A stretch of 64,000 nt of DNA from Methylocaldum sp002005105 (GCF_051027545.1 NZ_CP194902.1:2666001-2730000); one strand, 5' to 3'. Shown: positions 26,801 through 35,965, numbered from the stretch's first letter. Notes: generated from the letters alone by a model not told the origin. Numbers and translations: made by a program.

Positions 26801-27619
26801 GTGACAGCATTAACCAAAACCATTGTTATTGTTTCTTTCTGGGCTCTTTTGGGTTATACGAATCCATCCATGAAGGATTATGAGGAGTTTATCCAAAAGC
26901 AAATTCTTCAAGAGAGCCGCAAAGAAGGCGGTGTTGATAAGGTCTTGTGGTCTCTGTTTGGAGGATTTTTTAGAAATGTAATCGCCAATGAAACAACTCG
27001 AAGGGATTTTGTATTTTTTAGCCTCTATGACACCAGCGTGGGAGGTCAAAATGTTCGGGTTGTTGGCGTGCTGAATAATTTCTTTTTTATGGAGTCCCTG
27101 AGCTTATCTTCAAATAGTAAGAACAGCTCTTTGCAACGGAAGCAGGCTTTAGCGCCTAAAGAAAAGCCGAATTCGAGAACAGTCTTGGATTGTGTGCAAG
27201 TCCCTTCTACGCAAGACTTAAGGAATGAAGATCTATCCCATTTAAAGCAATGGGTGGGACGCTACGCAACCCCAATTGCCGGGGCCGAAGATCAATCGAG
27301 CTTCTTTGCGGTACCGCCAATTGAGCGCCGTCTCCGACAGCTATTGTCGCAGGCCGATTTCGAGAAAATAACGGTCGAGTATGCCACACAACCTCCGATT
27401 GAGATCGTCGAAAACTACTTGGTTTTGTCTCGCTGCAGACCCCACGCCTGCTCGGAAAACGCTTCACTTGCCGTGGGGTTACGTGATGGGGCAGTGATCG
27501 CGGTACTGACCGACCCTTCTGTAAACGCGTTCAAGGCGAATAGGCGACGGTGTTTTGCGTTGAATGGCGACCTGTTAACGCTACCCAAAAACGTCAGGGA
27601 ATTCCTGTTAAGACCCTGA
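26801..27619 (+). CDS. DUF4359-like protein with C-terminal Ivy-like segment
   Basis: 272 residues from GTG 26801. An N-terminal helix (IVIVSFWALLGYTNP) acts as signal or anchor. The next 90 residues (YTNPSMKDYEEFIQKQIL, ANETTRRDFVFFSLYD, VRVVGVLNNFFF) have the DUF4359 pattern: NP-x-DY, then TTR-DF-FFS-Y. The last 85 residues include LVLSRCRPHACSENASLAVGL, in which CRPHAC resembles the CKPHDC loop of the Ivy lysozyme inhibitor. A periplasmic protein with a possible lysozyme- or peptidoglycan-related role is inferred. The domain calls come from motif memory, not a search. Confidence 0.6.
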   Translation: MTALTKTIVIVSFWALLGYTNPSMKDYEEFIQKQILQESRKEGGVDKVLWSLFGGFFRNVIANETTRRDFVFFSLYDTSVGGQNVRVVGVLNNFFFMESLSLSSNSKNSSLQRKQALAPKEKPNSRTVLDCVQVPSTQDLRNEDLSHLKQWVGRYATPIAGAEDQSSFFAVPPIERRLRQLLSQADFEKITVEYATQPPIEIVENYLVLSRCRPHACSENASLAVGLRDGAVIAVLTDPSVNAFKANRRRCFALNGDLLTLPKNVREFLLRP

Positions 27620-27724
27620 AATTTCCTTCTCCAGCAGGTGTGCCGGCCGGCCGCTCTGGGCGGCCGCGTATTCCAGGGCCTCGGCCTGGTCGTTCCGACT
27701 GAGCGAGAACCAGGACTCAGCCAT
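27608..27724 (-). pseudogene. AbiEii/AbiGii-type nucleotidyltransferase toxin, N-terminal stub
   Basis: ATG 27722-27724 opens with MAESWFSLSRNDQAEALEYA and AQSGRPAHLLEKEI, the conserved N-terminus of AbiEii-type toxins (usually continuing DIWVVWAL). A stop follows after 38 residues, so the nucleotidyltransferase domain is deleted. Just upstream on the same strand is an IS3 element, beyond which sits a small gene (30831-31034) of the type that usually precedes such toxins. Confidence 0.75.
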
Positions 27725-27788
27725 GGGTGGGGTAGGCTCGAAAAAGTGGACGCCATCAATCCTGTAAAGTGGTTGATGGAGGTACGAA

Positions 27789-28106
27789 ATGGCAAAGTTA
27801 CCCAGACAGTCGTTCACAGCAGAATTTCGAGAACAGGCCGTAAAGTTGGTGTCGGACGAAAAGCTGACGCTGCCGGAAGCCGCACGGCGATTAGGGATGT
27901 CGGCAAAAACGCTAGCGAACTGGGTGCATCGGGCCCGTGCAGGGCGACTGAGCACGGTAGGCGAAAGCCGCCAGCCGGTGACCGATGTAGAAGCCGAGAA
28001 TGCCCGTCTGAGGCGCGAATTGGCGGAAGTCCGGATGGAGCGCGATTTGTTAAAAAAGGCGGCAGCGTATTTCGCGAGCGAGTCGGTGCGAGGTACGCGT
28101 TCATGA
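27789..28106 (+). CDS. IS3-family OrfA
   Basis: 105 residues. A helix-turn-helix (FTAEFREQAVKLVSDEKLTL, PEAARRLGMSAKTLANWV) binds the IS ends. The C-terminal leucine-zipper-like region (VEAENARLRRELAEVRMERD) mediates multimerisation, and LLKKAAAYFA is the usual run-up to frameshifting. The orfB ATG overlaps its stop (ATGA). Confidence 0.93.
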   Translation: MAKLPRQSFTAEFREQAVKLVSDEKLTLPEAARRLGMSAKTLANWVHRARAGRLSTVGESRQPVTDVEAENARLRRELAEVRMERDLLKKAAAYFASESVRGTRS

Positions 28107-28500
28107 AGACTCATCGAAAGGATTTCCCGTTGGAGCTGATGTGCCGCGTGTTCGAGGTCTCGAAGAGCGGCTATTACGCCTGGCTGAAGCGCAAGCCCTC
28201 GAAGCGGTCGCAGGAGAATGCGCGCTTGGAAGTAGCGATCCGGGCGGCTCATACCCGGAGCCGGGAAACCTATGGGCCGATCCGGTTGCAGCCGGAGTTG
28301 GCCGCGGACGGTTTCCGGGCCGGGATCGGTAGGATCAAGCGACTCCGGCGAAAGCTGGGTTTGCGCTGCAAACAGGTGAGGAAATTCAAGGCGACGACGC
28401 ACTCGAATCACAGCCTGCCGGTGGCGGAGAACCTACTGAACCAGGACTTCACCACGGCACGTCCTGGCCAAGTGTGGGTGACGGATATCAGTGTGCCGCA

Positions 28501-30323
28501 GCAAGCGGCGTAAGAGATGAGGGTAGGCCCCTCGCCATCGGCTTGCAGGAGCAGGTGGCAAACCACCGTAAGCGGCGTGCGGCAAAAGCGCGGGTCGTGA
28601 GCGTTACGGAAAAGGCGTCTTAAGGCGTCAGGTATGGATCAACGAAGACGAACAACCGTGAACTGCCGTTCAAGTGTCGAAAGTACTCAGATGACATCAA
28701 AACCGGGGAGTGATGTTGCTCCGGGATCAGTAAAGGCGAAACCTGCTTACGGCCTTTGCGGTGTCCGGCATAGAGGCAGCGTGAGCGTGATCCGGGCTCT
28801 TACGTTGAACTGCGGGAACCTTCGGCGGCGATGCGAAGGGAAAGGCGCAAGCCCGAAAGGCGAGGCCGACAGTACCGATGCGCCGCCAAGGGGCGGAGCG
28901 ACTCGTAGTAGTGCTGAAGCCGCTGTAATGGCGGTGGAGCGAAGGGGTCGCATCATCCGGTCGTGGGGTTGGGTCAACTGCGCAAGCAGGAGGAGCCCGG
29001 CGTCATGACCAAGCCGTACGACATTCCCAAATCCTGGGTTTGGGAAGCCCATCAGTGTGTGAAAGCCAACGGAGGATCAGCCGGCATCGACCGGGAAACC
29101 ATTGAAATCTTCGAACAGCGCTTGGGCGACAACCTGTACAAGCTTTGGAATCGGCTCTGTTCCGGCAGCTATTTCCCGCCGCCGGTCAAAGGCGTGCCGA
29201 TACCGAAGAAGTCAGGGGGAGTGCGTTTGCTCGGTGTTCCGACTGTGGCCGACCGAGTGGCACAGACCGTGGTGAAGCGGGTGCTTGAGCCGAAACTGGA
29301 ACCGGTGTTTCACCGAAATTCCTATGGTTACCGGCCCGGGCGCTCGGCGCATGATGCGATTGCCCTGGTCAGGCGGCGCAGTTGGGAGTACGACTGGGTG
29401 GTCGAGTTCGATATCAAGGGACTGTTCGACAACATTGACCATGAACTGCTGTTACGGGCGGTTCGCAAGCACTGCCAAATTCCCTGGGTGTTGCTGTATG
29501 TCGAGCGCTGGCTCAAGGCACCCTTGGAAACTACGGATGGCCAACGGGTCGATCGGACCAAGGGCACGCCGCAAGGCGGTGTCGTGAGTCCGTTGCTGGC
29601 CAACCTGTTCCTGCACTATGCCTTCGACCGGTGGGTCAGCGAGCATCTGCGGAGTGTGCGATTCTGCCGCTATGCCGACGATGGGGTGGTCCACTGCAAG
29701 AGCCTGGCGCAGGCGCAGTTGGCGTTGCGGAGGATCGGCGAGCGTTTTCGCCAGTGCGGGCTGGAACTACATCCGGAGAAGACACGGATCGTCTACTGCA
29801 AGGACGTCAATCGACCGGGGGACTATCCGACGACGGCGTTCACGTTCCTGGGCTATACGTTTCGACCGCGAAAGGCGGTGGATAAATATGGCCGGGTCTA
29901 CGTGAATTTTGCGCCGGCGGTCAGTCGTGACGCCCTCAAGGCGATGCGGCAAACCATTCGGGGATGGCATCTTCAGTTGAAGTGCGACAAGGAACTTCGT
30001 GATCTCTCCGTCATGTTCAACCCGGTGCTGCGGGGATGGCTCCATTACTACGGACGGTTTCATGGATCGGCGATGGCTTCGGTATGGAAGCACCTGAATG
30101 CCTATCTGGGGCGCTGGCTGATGCGCAAATATAAACACCTGGCTCGCCATAAAACGCGGGCCAGGCGTGCGCTCGGTCGGCTCGCTGCCAAGATGCCAGG
30201 GGCATTCGTTCACTGGGAGGCGGGGTATGCCCCGATGGCTGGATGATGGGAGCCGGATGAACTGAGAGGTTCACGTCCGGTTCTGCGAGGGGCTGAGGGT
30301 GCAATTCCCCCGGTCTACTCACC
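28501..30323 (+). mobile_element. Bacterial group II intron
   Basis: The 5' end GTGTG matches the GUGYG consensus directly after the orfB codon for Ile. Near the 3' end, 30252-30284 folds as domain V (GAGCCGGATGAAC, loop, GTTCACGTCCGGTTC), and the following GAGGGGCTGAGGGTGC with AATTCCCCC fits domain VI. The exact 3' border is uncertain by about 3 nt; 30323 is chosen because it restores the transposase frame. The intron is about 1.8 kb with the maturase in the domain IV position. Confidence 0.88.
29005..30246 (+). CDS. ltrA: Group II intron reverse transcriptase/maturase
   Basis: 413 residues from ATG 29005, with AGGAGG eleven bases upstream. The reverse transcriptase carries PIPKKSGGVRLLGVPTVADR, NSYGYRPGRSAHDAI, a DIKGLFDNIDH motif, GTPQGGVVSPLLAN and the catalytic YADD box (CRYADDGVVHC). 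The maturase X region follows (FNPVLRGWLHYYGRF). It ends without an HNH endonuclease domain, so homing would rely on single-stranded target DNA, as in endonuclease-less classes. All core motifs are intact. Confidence 0.95.
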   Translation: MTKPYDIPKSWVWEAHQCVKANGGSAGIDRETIEIFEQRLGDNLYKLWNRLCSGSYFPPPVKGVPIPKKSGGVRLLGVPTVADRVAQTVVKRVLEPKLEPVFHRNSYGYRPGRSAHDAIALVRRRSWEYDWVVEFDIKGLFDNIDHELLLRAVRKHCQIPWVLLYVERWLKAPLETTDGQRVDRTKGTPQGGVVSPLLANLFLHYAFDRWVSEHLRSVRFCRYADDGVVHCKSLAQAQLALRRIGERFRQCGLELHPEKTRIVYCKDVNRPGDYPTTAFTFLGYTFRPRKAVDKYGRVYVNFAPAVSRDALKAMRQTIRGWHLQLKCDKELRDLSVMFNPVLRGWLHYYGRFHGSAMASVWKHLNAYLGRWLMRKYKHLARHKTRARRALGRLAAKMPGAFVHWEAGYAPMAG

Positions 30324-30830
30324 CCTATATCCCGACCCAGCAGGGCTGGCTGTATCTGGCAGGCGTTAAGGACGTCCACACCTGCGAGATCGTGGGCTAT
30401 GCCATGGGTGCCCGCATGACGCAGGAGCTGACCGGACAGGCGTTGATTCGGGCGGTGAAGCACCAACGGCCGGCACCCGGCTTGATTCACCACTCCGACC
30501 GAGGAAGTCAGTATTGCGCCAGCGGCTATCAAGCGTTGCTGAAACAGTTTCGGATGCAACCGTCCATGAGCCGCCGGGGTAACTGCTACGACAACGCCCC
30601 CATGGAAAGCTTCTGGGGTACGCTAAAAAATGAATTGGTCCACCACCGACGTTACACCACGCGGGCGGAGGCCAAGGCGGACATTACCGAGTACATTGAA
30701 ATCTTCTACAACCGTCAAAGGCGACATTCGAAACTCGGCAATCTCTCACCAGCGGTCTTTGCTCAACAAGCAAGGATTCAACAGGTGGGAGCTTAAGCTG
30801 ATGGCGTCCACTATTGACGACCTAGGCCAC

Positions 30831-31034
30831 TCAAACATTTAGGACCCCATGCCCGTATTGCTGTACGAGGCGATCGATAAACGCCCGCTCTTTGGGGTCA
30901 AGCGCCGCCTCATCGACGAAACGCCAGTTGCGCTCGTACAAGGCGAGCGCCTCTTCTTCGTCAATCAGATCATCCTTTCGACGATTCCAGGCGATCAGGT
31001 TGAGCTGAGGGTAATCGGCCAGTCGTATTGGCAT
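30831..31034 (-). CDS. Small protein, probable partner of the AbiEii-like toxin
   Basis: 67 residues from ATG 31032-31034 with AAAGG upstream: IRLADYPQLNLIAWNRRKDD, then EALALYERNWRFVDEAALDP, then a charged helix. I associate this type with short genes placed directly before AbiEii/AbiGii-type toxins. The remains of such a toxin lie on the other side of the IS3 element in the same orientation. The gene is intact. An antitoxin role is inferred from position only. Confidence 0.6.
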   Translation of the reverse strand: MPIRLADYPQLNLIAWNRRKDDLIDEEEALALYERNWRFVDEAALDPKERAFIDRLVQQYGHGVLNV

Positions 31035-31259
31035 GACGAACCTTTAACGGAGTTTCATCCATTATACGCTACGCTCATAGAGCTAACTGACAAAAAAGGG
31101 TTAACTAATTTCGCACCTCAAAGCCTGCACAGGCACCGCCTATCGCCATTTCGTCCAGCCGCCGCTTATTTAGGTTTATCGACTCAATGTCGTGTTGGGC
31201 TCCATTTCGAAATCAAGACGACAAACTGACACTCGTTTCCGCAGAGGTGGCTAAGCTGA

Positions 31260-33473
31260 TCAAGAGAGTGTCGTTTCGAACACGGCCAATCGTTCCGCCA
31301 GCCGTGTCACCCGCTTCTTCGCCTTGCGATTCCGTACGGCCATAGCCAACGCTTTCCGCTCCGCAATCACCACCACCAGTTTCTTCCCACGCGTGACCGC
31401 GGTGTACAACAGGTTTCTTTCCAAAAGCATGTAGTGCTGCAGGGCGAGCGGGATGACCACGGCCGGATACTCGGAACCTTGGCTCTTGTGAATGCTGGCC
31501 GCGTACGCCAGGGCTATCTCGTCCAGTTCCGAGAGGTCATAAGTGACTGTGCGGCCATCGAAATCCACTGTTAAGGTGCTTTCTTCCTGATCGATTGTAG
31601 TGATGCGGCCAATGTCGCCGTTGAAGACGTCCTTGTCATAGTTGTTCACCATCTGAATGACTTTATCGCCCGGCGCGAACGTGGTTCCGAACTTCGTCAC
31701 TTTGGGCTCGGCCTGACCATTGAGCAATTGTTGGAATTCGATGTTCAACGCGCGCACGCCCAAGCCGCCGCGGTTCATCGGCGTGAGCACCTGAAGATCG
31801 TTGACGGGGTGAACATCGAATCGCAGCGGAATGCGTTCGACAACCGCCTGAATGAGCTTCTTCCGGACGTCCTCGGGCGATTCAGCCTCAATGAGGTAGA
31901 AGTCGCTGGCTTCGCCCTTGGGCGTGGCGACCGGCAATTCACCTCGGTTAATCCGGTGGGCATTAACGATGATTCTGGACTCTTGCGCTTGGCGGAAGAT
32001 CTCGGTGAGCCGGACGGTGGGCACAGCCTCCGAAGCAATGAGGTCGGCGAGCACGGCGCCGGGGCCGACGGAGGGCAGTTGGTCCACATCCCCGACGATG
32101 AGGAGGCCCGCAGCATCCGGCACCGCCTTGAGAAGCTGATTCATCAGGACCACGTCCACCATCGAGGCTTCGTCGATGACCAGCAGGTCGGTTTCCAGCG
32201 GGTTTGCGTCATTCCGCTTGAACCTGAATTCCTTCGGATCGAATTCAAGGAGACGATGCACCGTCTTGGCCTCGAGCTTAGTGGTTTCGGTCATCCGCTT
32301 GGCCGCCCGTCCGGTCGGAGCGCACAACAAGACTCGGACTTTCTTCGCCCGGAGAATCCGCAACACGCTATTGACCAGGGTGGTCTTGCCGACTCCCGGC
32401 CCGCCGGTGATGATGGCCACCTTATTGCCGAGCACCGTCGTGACGGCTGCCCGCTGCGATTCGGACAGGGTTAGCCCGGTCCTCTCCTCGACCCAGGGAA
32501 TCGCCTTGCCGGTGTCAATCTCACCCCAGGGTGACACGCCCTCGAGCAGACGTCGGATGTGGTTCGCACAGCCCGTCTCGGCGCGGTACAGCGGCGCCAG
32601 GGACAAGATCTCGCCATCCGGCGTGGTTTCCCCGATGAGATTGTCCGCCTCCAATTCGGCGCCGATAGCTTGCTCGATGATCGCTTCCGGGACTTCCAGG
32701 AGTTGGGCGGCCATCGAGACCAGCGTCTCCCTCGGTGCCGCACAGTGTCCCTGCTCCGACCAGAGCTGAAGGGCATGGCGTACGCCGGCCTGGGCGCGAA
32801 TCAGAGAGTCCGATGGGATGCCGAGCTTCTGAGCGATGATGTCCGCGGTCTTGAAGCCGATGCCCCAGATATCCAGCGCCAGCCGATAGGGATTTTCGGT
32901 GACCTTGAGAATCGCTTCATCGCCATAGGTCTTGTAGATACGCACAGCGCGGGACGTGCCAACCCCGTGCGATTGCAGGAACACCATGATGTCCCGGATG
33001 ACCTTCTGTTCGGCCCAGGCTTCGACCACTCGCATGCGGCGCTTGCGGCCAATGCCCTCAAGCGTCTCCAACCGCTCGGGCTCCTGCTCGATCACCTCGA
33101 ACACCGCTTCACCAAACGCCTTCACCAACTTTTTGGCGAAGTGCGGGCCGATCCCCTTGACCAGCCCGGACCCGAGATACTTCTCGATGCCTTCCAGCGT
33201 AGTGGGCGGGACGACCTTGAGGTGATGAGCCTTGAATTGCAGCCCATGGGTCACATCATTGACCCAGCGCCCTAAACATTCGATGAATTCGCCCGGCGAG
33301 ACCGAAGCCGCCGAACCGATCACGGAGACCAGGTCGCGCTGCCCCTTGACCTTGACCCGCAGCACGCAGAAACCGGATTCCGCACTGTGGAACGTCACGC
33401 GCTCGACCGCACCGGACAGCCGCTCGCAGGAAGGGGATTCGGTCCCCGGATAGGCCGTGGAAGTCGTCATCAT
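31260..33473 (-). CDS. recD2: RecD2-type ATP-dependent helicase
   Basis: 737 residues, usual for RecD2, a 5'-to-3' superfamily 1B DNA helicase acting without RecBC. The N-terminal OB-like region and helix-hairpin-helix repeats (GLVKGIGPHFAKKLVKAFG, LETLEGIGRKR, IWGIGFKTADIIAQKLGI) span roughly residues 20-220. Walker A is GGPGVGKTT near residue 356, Walker B DLLVIDEASM near 431. Motif QLPSVGPG follows, and the C-terminal helicase box AYAASIHKSQGSEYP near 660. It is complete and single-gene. Such helicases also occur in mobile islands and defence regions. The upstream 31035-31259 region contains no visible gene. Confidence 0.95.
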   Translation of the reverse strand: MMTTSTAYPGTESPSCERLSGAVERVTFHSAESGFCVLRVKVKGQRDLVSVIGSAASVSPGEFIECLGRWVNDVTHGLQFKAHHLKVVPPTTLEGIEKYLGSGLVKGIGPHFAKKLVKAFGEAVFEVIEQEPERLETLEGIGRKRRMRVVEAWAEQKVIRDIMVFLQSHGVGTSRAVRIYKTYGDEAILKVTENPYRLALDIWGIGFKTADIIAQKLGIPSDSLIRAQAGVRHALQLWSEQGHCAAPRETLVSMAAQLLEVPEAIIEQAIGAELEADNLIGETTPDGEILSLAPLYRAETGCANHIRRLLEGVSPWGEIDTGKAIPWVEERTGLTLSESQRAAVTTVLGNKVAIITGGPGVGKTTLVNSVLRILRAKKVRVLLCAPTGRAAKRMTETTKLEAKTVHRLLEFDPKEFRFKRNDANPLETDLLVIDEASMVDVVLMNQLLKAVPDAAGLLIVGDVDQLPSVGPGAVLADLIASEAVPTVRLTEIFRQAQESRIIVNAHRINRGELPVATPKGEASDFYLIEAESPEDVRKKLIQAVVERIPLRFDVHPVNDLQVLTPMNRGGLGVRALNIEFQQLLNGQAEPKVTKFGTTFAPGDKVIQMVNNYDKDVFNGDIGRITTIDQEESTLTVDFDGRTVTYDLSELDEIALAYAASIHKSQGSEYPAVVIPLALQHYMLLERNLLYTAVTRGKKLVVVIAERKALAMAVRNRKAKKRVTRLAERLAVFETTLS

Positions 33474-33592
33474 GGCTACTTGGACAAACCGCGGGTCCGG
33501 CTTTTTAGCGCATCAACCCTTGGATTTCACGAAAACGCGAGGGGGAATGCTGAGCAGCGGAAGTTCAGGGTTCGTGTCACGACTGTCTCACG

Positions 33593-33616
33593 ATCGGCCA
33601 AAGCGGACGCTGAACA
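33593..33616 (-). repeat. 24-bp dispersed repeat, left inverted copy
   Basis: ATCGGCCAAAGCGGACGCTG followed by AACA. It is the reverse complement, with one mismatch, of 34649-34672. The two copies flank the two-gene cassette 33680-34599 in inverted orientation. Confidence 0.75.
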
Positions 33617-33679
33617 ACCGCTACGAAAGTCTGGAGCAATTCATAAATTTTGCATGATCGAGCTCTATAATCCTGCGCC

Positions 33680-34423
33680 ATGGATTTTTATGATAATAAA
33701 CTTCGGTTCGTTCATGAGTATCTGGAATCAACTGAGTTAGCTCGCACCTTCCTTAGCGGTGATGGTATCCGATTAGATGGTGACGAGCTTCAGCCATACG
33801 ATATTATTGAATTGCCGAAAGTGGAAATGCTGGTCAGCGAATTCGCTCAATTATTTTGCGTATTCAATAACAGCCGCGTTCACAAGCAAGGTAGCAATGA
33901 AGTCAGTGCAGATGGGGCACCACCAGGCTTATATTTCACGGTAATCAATACTCATGTGATCCAGAATCAGCACAAGAACAGGATTGGACTGGTTCGCGAG
34001 GGGGAGAGTGAAGAAATTTTCATCGATGAACTATTCCTCGATCACTTTTTTCTTCATAACCGCACACCGCCTTTACTGGGTACATTGGCTTTCGCTCTGT
34101 GTGCCATGACGGCGCACAACGCTGGTATTCAGGCGATTGAACTGATCGGAGCAGGTGATGCAAAAACACCGGGTAAATTCATAGGCTTCAAGGTTTGGCC
34201 AAAGCTTGGATTTGATGCCCCAGTAGCCCTTGAAGAACTTGTTGAAGCCCCGCTACTCCAGGACTGTGAAACGATCCAACAGATTATTGCAAGGGACCCA
34301 GCTTGGTGGGATAGTAACGGATCGCAGCGCTTGATGCGCTTCGACCTGACGCCAGATAGCGCGTCGTGGAGTAAGTTGCTATCCTACGTTTGTGAGAAGT
34401 TCCAAATTGAGGCGGCGCCATGA
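33680..34423 (+). CDS. Unknown protein, possible acetyltransferase-like core (247 aa)
   Basis: First gene of a two-gene unit. The N-terminal 100 residues are acidic. The middle (TLAFALCAMTAHNAGIQAIE, LIGAGDA, then GFKVWPKLGFDAPV) has the helix-strand-then-KLGF layout of GNAT acetyltransferases, but no clear acetyl-CoA loop is visible. It overlaps the next gene by ATGA. Codon usage is more AT-rich than the neighbouring helicase, suggesting separate acquisition. Function unknown. Confidence 0.6.
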   Translation: MDFYDNKLRFVHEYLESTELARTFLSGDGIRLDGDELQPYDIIELPKVEMLVSEFAQLFCVFNNSRVHKQGSNEVSADGAPPGLYFTVINTHVIQNQHKNRIGLVREGESEEIFIDELFLDHFFLHNRTPPLLGTLAFALCAMTAHNAGIQAIELIGAGDAKTPGKFIGFKVWPKLGFDAPVALEELVEAPLLQDCETIQQIIARDPAWWDSNGSQRLMRFDLTPDSASWSKLLSYVCEKFQIEAAP

Positions 34424-34599
34424 AGCTAAAGACAGCAAAACTAGCCAAGAAGTCTGAAAGCACGATCAGGGCTGGTCGCATAATCACTATTTCGATGAAG
34501 GGTATTCCAGTTGTCACGCCTGAGATGCGGCGCCGGATGGAGGTCGCTGCCAGGAAGCAGAACGCCAAAGGGAATTACCCTGTCCTGATCGAAGCCTAA
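34420..34599 (+). CDS. Small basic protein (59 aa), partner of the preceding gene
   Basis: ATG 34420 overlaps the upstream stop. The sequence is strongly basic: MKLKTAKLAKKSESTIRAGR, then GIPVVTPEMRRRMEVAARKQ. It ends in TAA that merges into a terminator. Tight coupling to a larger gene, small size and charge fit an antitoxin or an RNA/DNA-binding accessory protein. No family is recognised. Confidence 0.6.
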   Translation: MKLKTAKLAKKSESTIRAGRIITISMKGIPVVTPEMRRRMEVAARKQNAKGNYPVLIEA

Positions 34600-34629
34600 A
34601 CACAAGGCCCGCGATGCGGGCTTGTGTTT
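34598..34629 (+). terminator. Intrinsic terminator
   Basis: AAACACAAG(g)CCCGC, loop GAT, GCGGGCTTGTGTTT. This is a 14-bp stem with one bulge that starts in the stop codon of the 59-residue gene and closes the cassette. Confidence 0.8.
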
Positions 34630-34648
34630 CCCCACTTTCCTAGGCTCT

Positions 34649-34672
34649 GTTCAGCGTCCGTTTTGGCCGATA
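34649..34672 (+). repeat. 24-bp dispersed repeat, right inverted copy
   Basis: TGTTCAGCGTCCGTTTTGGC followed by CGAT. It matches the reverse complement of 33593-33616 with one substitution. It lies 20 bp after the cassette's terminator. Confidence 0.75.
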
Positions 34673-34854
34673 CGCAGTTATGGGTCGCGCCATGTCTGTC
34701 CGCCCCTGACGAGACGCATCGCCAACAGCTTCGGCAACCTGCTCGACCAGTTTCCGTGGGTTGCCGTGCCGAAGGCGGCGGATCGATACCTGCCGCCAAT
34801 CACCTGCCGGTGGGCCGCTGAAGCTTCTGGGTGTTTGGTTAGCCGCCATGACAG

Positions 34855-35781
34855 CTATCTGAGATCCGCTGTTTCGTCATCGCCTTTCTCCGCAAAGGAT
34901 TCTCGGACAATCGTCTCGATTTTTTGGAGCACGTCATTCGGAAGATGCGAATATGGCTTACGGCGGCGTTTCGAGAGTTCAAAATAATGACTGTGGATCA
35001 TTCTGATCAACTTTGAAATATCATTCCGCGGCACATCGAATTCGGCATTGATACGGTGAAATGCATCATCATAGCCTCGCAAAAAGCGAATCTCTTGTGG
35101 TATTTCCTCCTCGACAGCGCTCTTGATGATGCCATGGAGAAAAGCTACTTCCTGGCTGGCATCCTAATACCGGTACGGATTGATGCCTGGCGATGCCTTG
35201 ATGTAAGGATCAGCCTTTGTTCGAACATACTTCCAAAGCGCTGATGTCGGCTTGGAGAAGCCAGTCAATACCGCCAGATAATCCGGTATTTTCTTCATAA
35301 TGACCGCCGAGATCGGAATCACAATATCCTGAGGGATCAATCCTGATCGCGCCAACAACTGATGAATGACAAACCGATGCAAGCGTCCGTTACCATCGAA
35401 AAACGGATGAAGATAAACAAAGCCAAACGCGGCGCAGACTGTTTTCACTAAAGGATCGATCTGTTTTTGCTGGTCGTTGACGAACGCCTCCCAGCCCTTC
35501 ATCAGTACACGCAGATCGTCCACCGGCGGCGGGAAATAGGTGATTCTTCCAGAAGCGTCTTCCAACCAGTTCTGCTTGGTTCGATAACGGGCTTCTTGAG
35601 CGTAGACATCCCGAACCACGGCGTTTTGTAACTCAACCAACCAGTCTTCTGAAATAAACTTCTGTTCGCCGGCGCGCTGAAGAAGCTTGATGAATCGCTC
35701 TTCTTTTGATGAATCGGGAGTATCGTTTTCCAGTTTGAAGCTACTGCGGATGACATGCGCAGCGACGCCCTTGAAGACCCA
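34855..35781 (-). pseudogene. Fic-family protein broken by in-frame stops
   Basis: The core VYLHPFFDGNGRLHRF holds the Fic motif HPFxxGNGRxxR, so the AMP-transfer site is preserved. Upstream in the same frame, AAHVIRSSFKLEND and KEERFIKLLQRAGEQKFISE match the family, but TGA at 35782-35784 closes the frame with no start codon after it. The usual N-terminal half is missing. After INPYRY a TAG at 35164-35166 interrupts. The same frame then continues with the normal Fic C-terminal domain (EVAFLHGIIKSAVEEEIPQE, then RFLRGYDDAFHRIN) to 34855. Two separate calls here would be an annotation artefact: this is one dead gene. Confidence 0.85.
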
Positions 35782-35912
35782 TCAATTCAGTGACGGGCCG
35801 GCGAACCAGGTTGGGTGACGCGCGAACCCTATCAAATAATAGCTATCCGAAGGTGTTTCGGATAAGCGATCAGTAGTTGGTTGGTCTGGAAAGTATTTTT
35901 AGATCCGCAAAA

Positions 35913-35940
35913 AAAATCCCAGCACCGAGGCTGGGATTTT
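35913..35940 (-). terminator. Intrinsic terminator
   Basis: AAAATCCCAGC, loop ACCGAG, GCTGGGATTTT. It sits 25 bp past the stop of the small membrane protein at 35966 and could work in both directions. Confidence 0.8.
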
Positions 35941-35965
35941 CATGAGGTCGATTGGAATCGACAGA

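Larger units (their letters stand above)
28103..30796 (+). pseudogene. IS3-family OrfB transposase split by a group II intron
   Basis: The first exon (28103-28500) runs from MKTHRKDF through the HTH_21-like region (ETYGPIRLQPELAADGF) to the first catalytic Asp (VWVTDI). The second part (from about 30324) resumes TYIPTQQGWLYLAGVKD and holds the second Asp (HHSDRGSQY) and the Glu (NAPMESFWGTLKNEL), ending at 30796. Joining 28500 to 30324 gives the canonical VTDITYIPTQ. If the intron splices, full transposase can still be made. If not, translation ends 13 bp into the intron. Confidence 0.85.
27745..30812 (+). mobile_element. IS3-family element carrying a group II intron
   Basis: Inverted terminal repeats AGTGGACGCCATCA (27745-27758) and TGATGGCGTCCACT (30799-30812) enclose orfA, orfB and, inside orfB, a group II intron. 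Without the intron the element would be about 1.25 kb, normal for IS3. No target duplication is evident (AAAA-type left flank against ATTG right), suggesting later rearrangement of a flank. It separates an AbiE-like stub from its presumed upstream partner. Confidence 0.9.

Noticed and set aside
30299..30796. Independent gene starting at ATG 30299
   Set aside because: The first residues fall inside the intron's domain VI. The frame is the second exon of the IS3 transposase.
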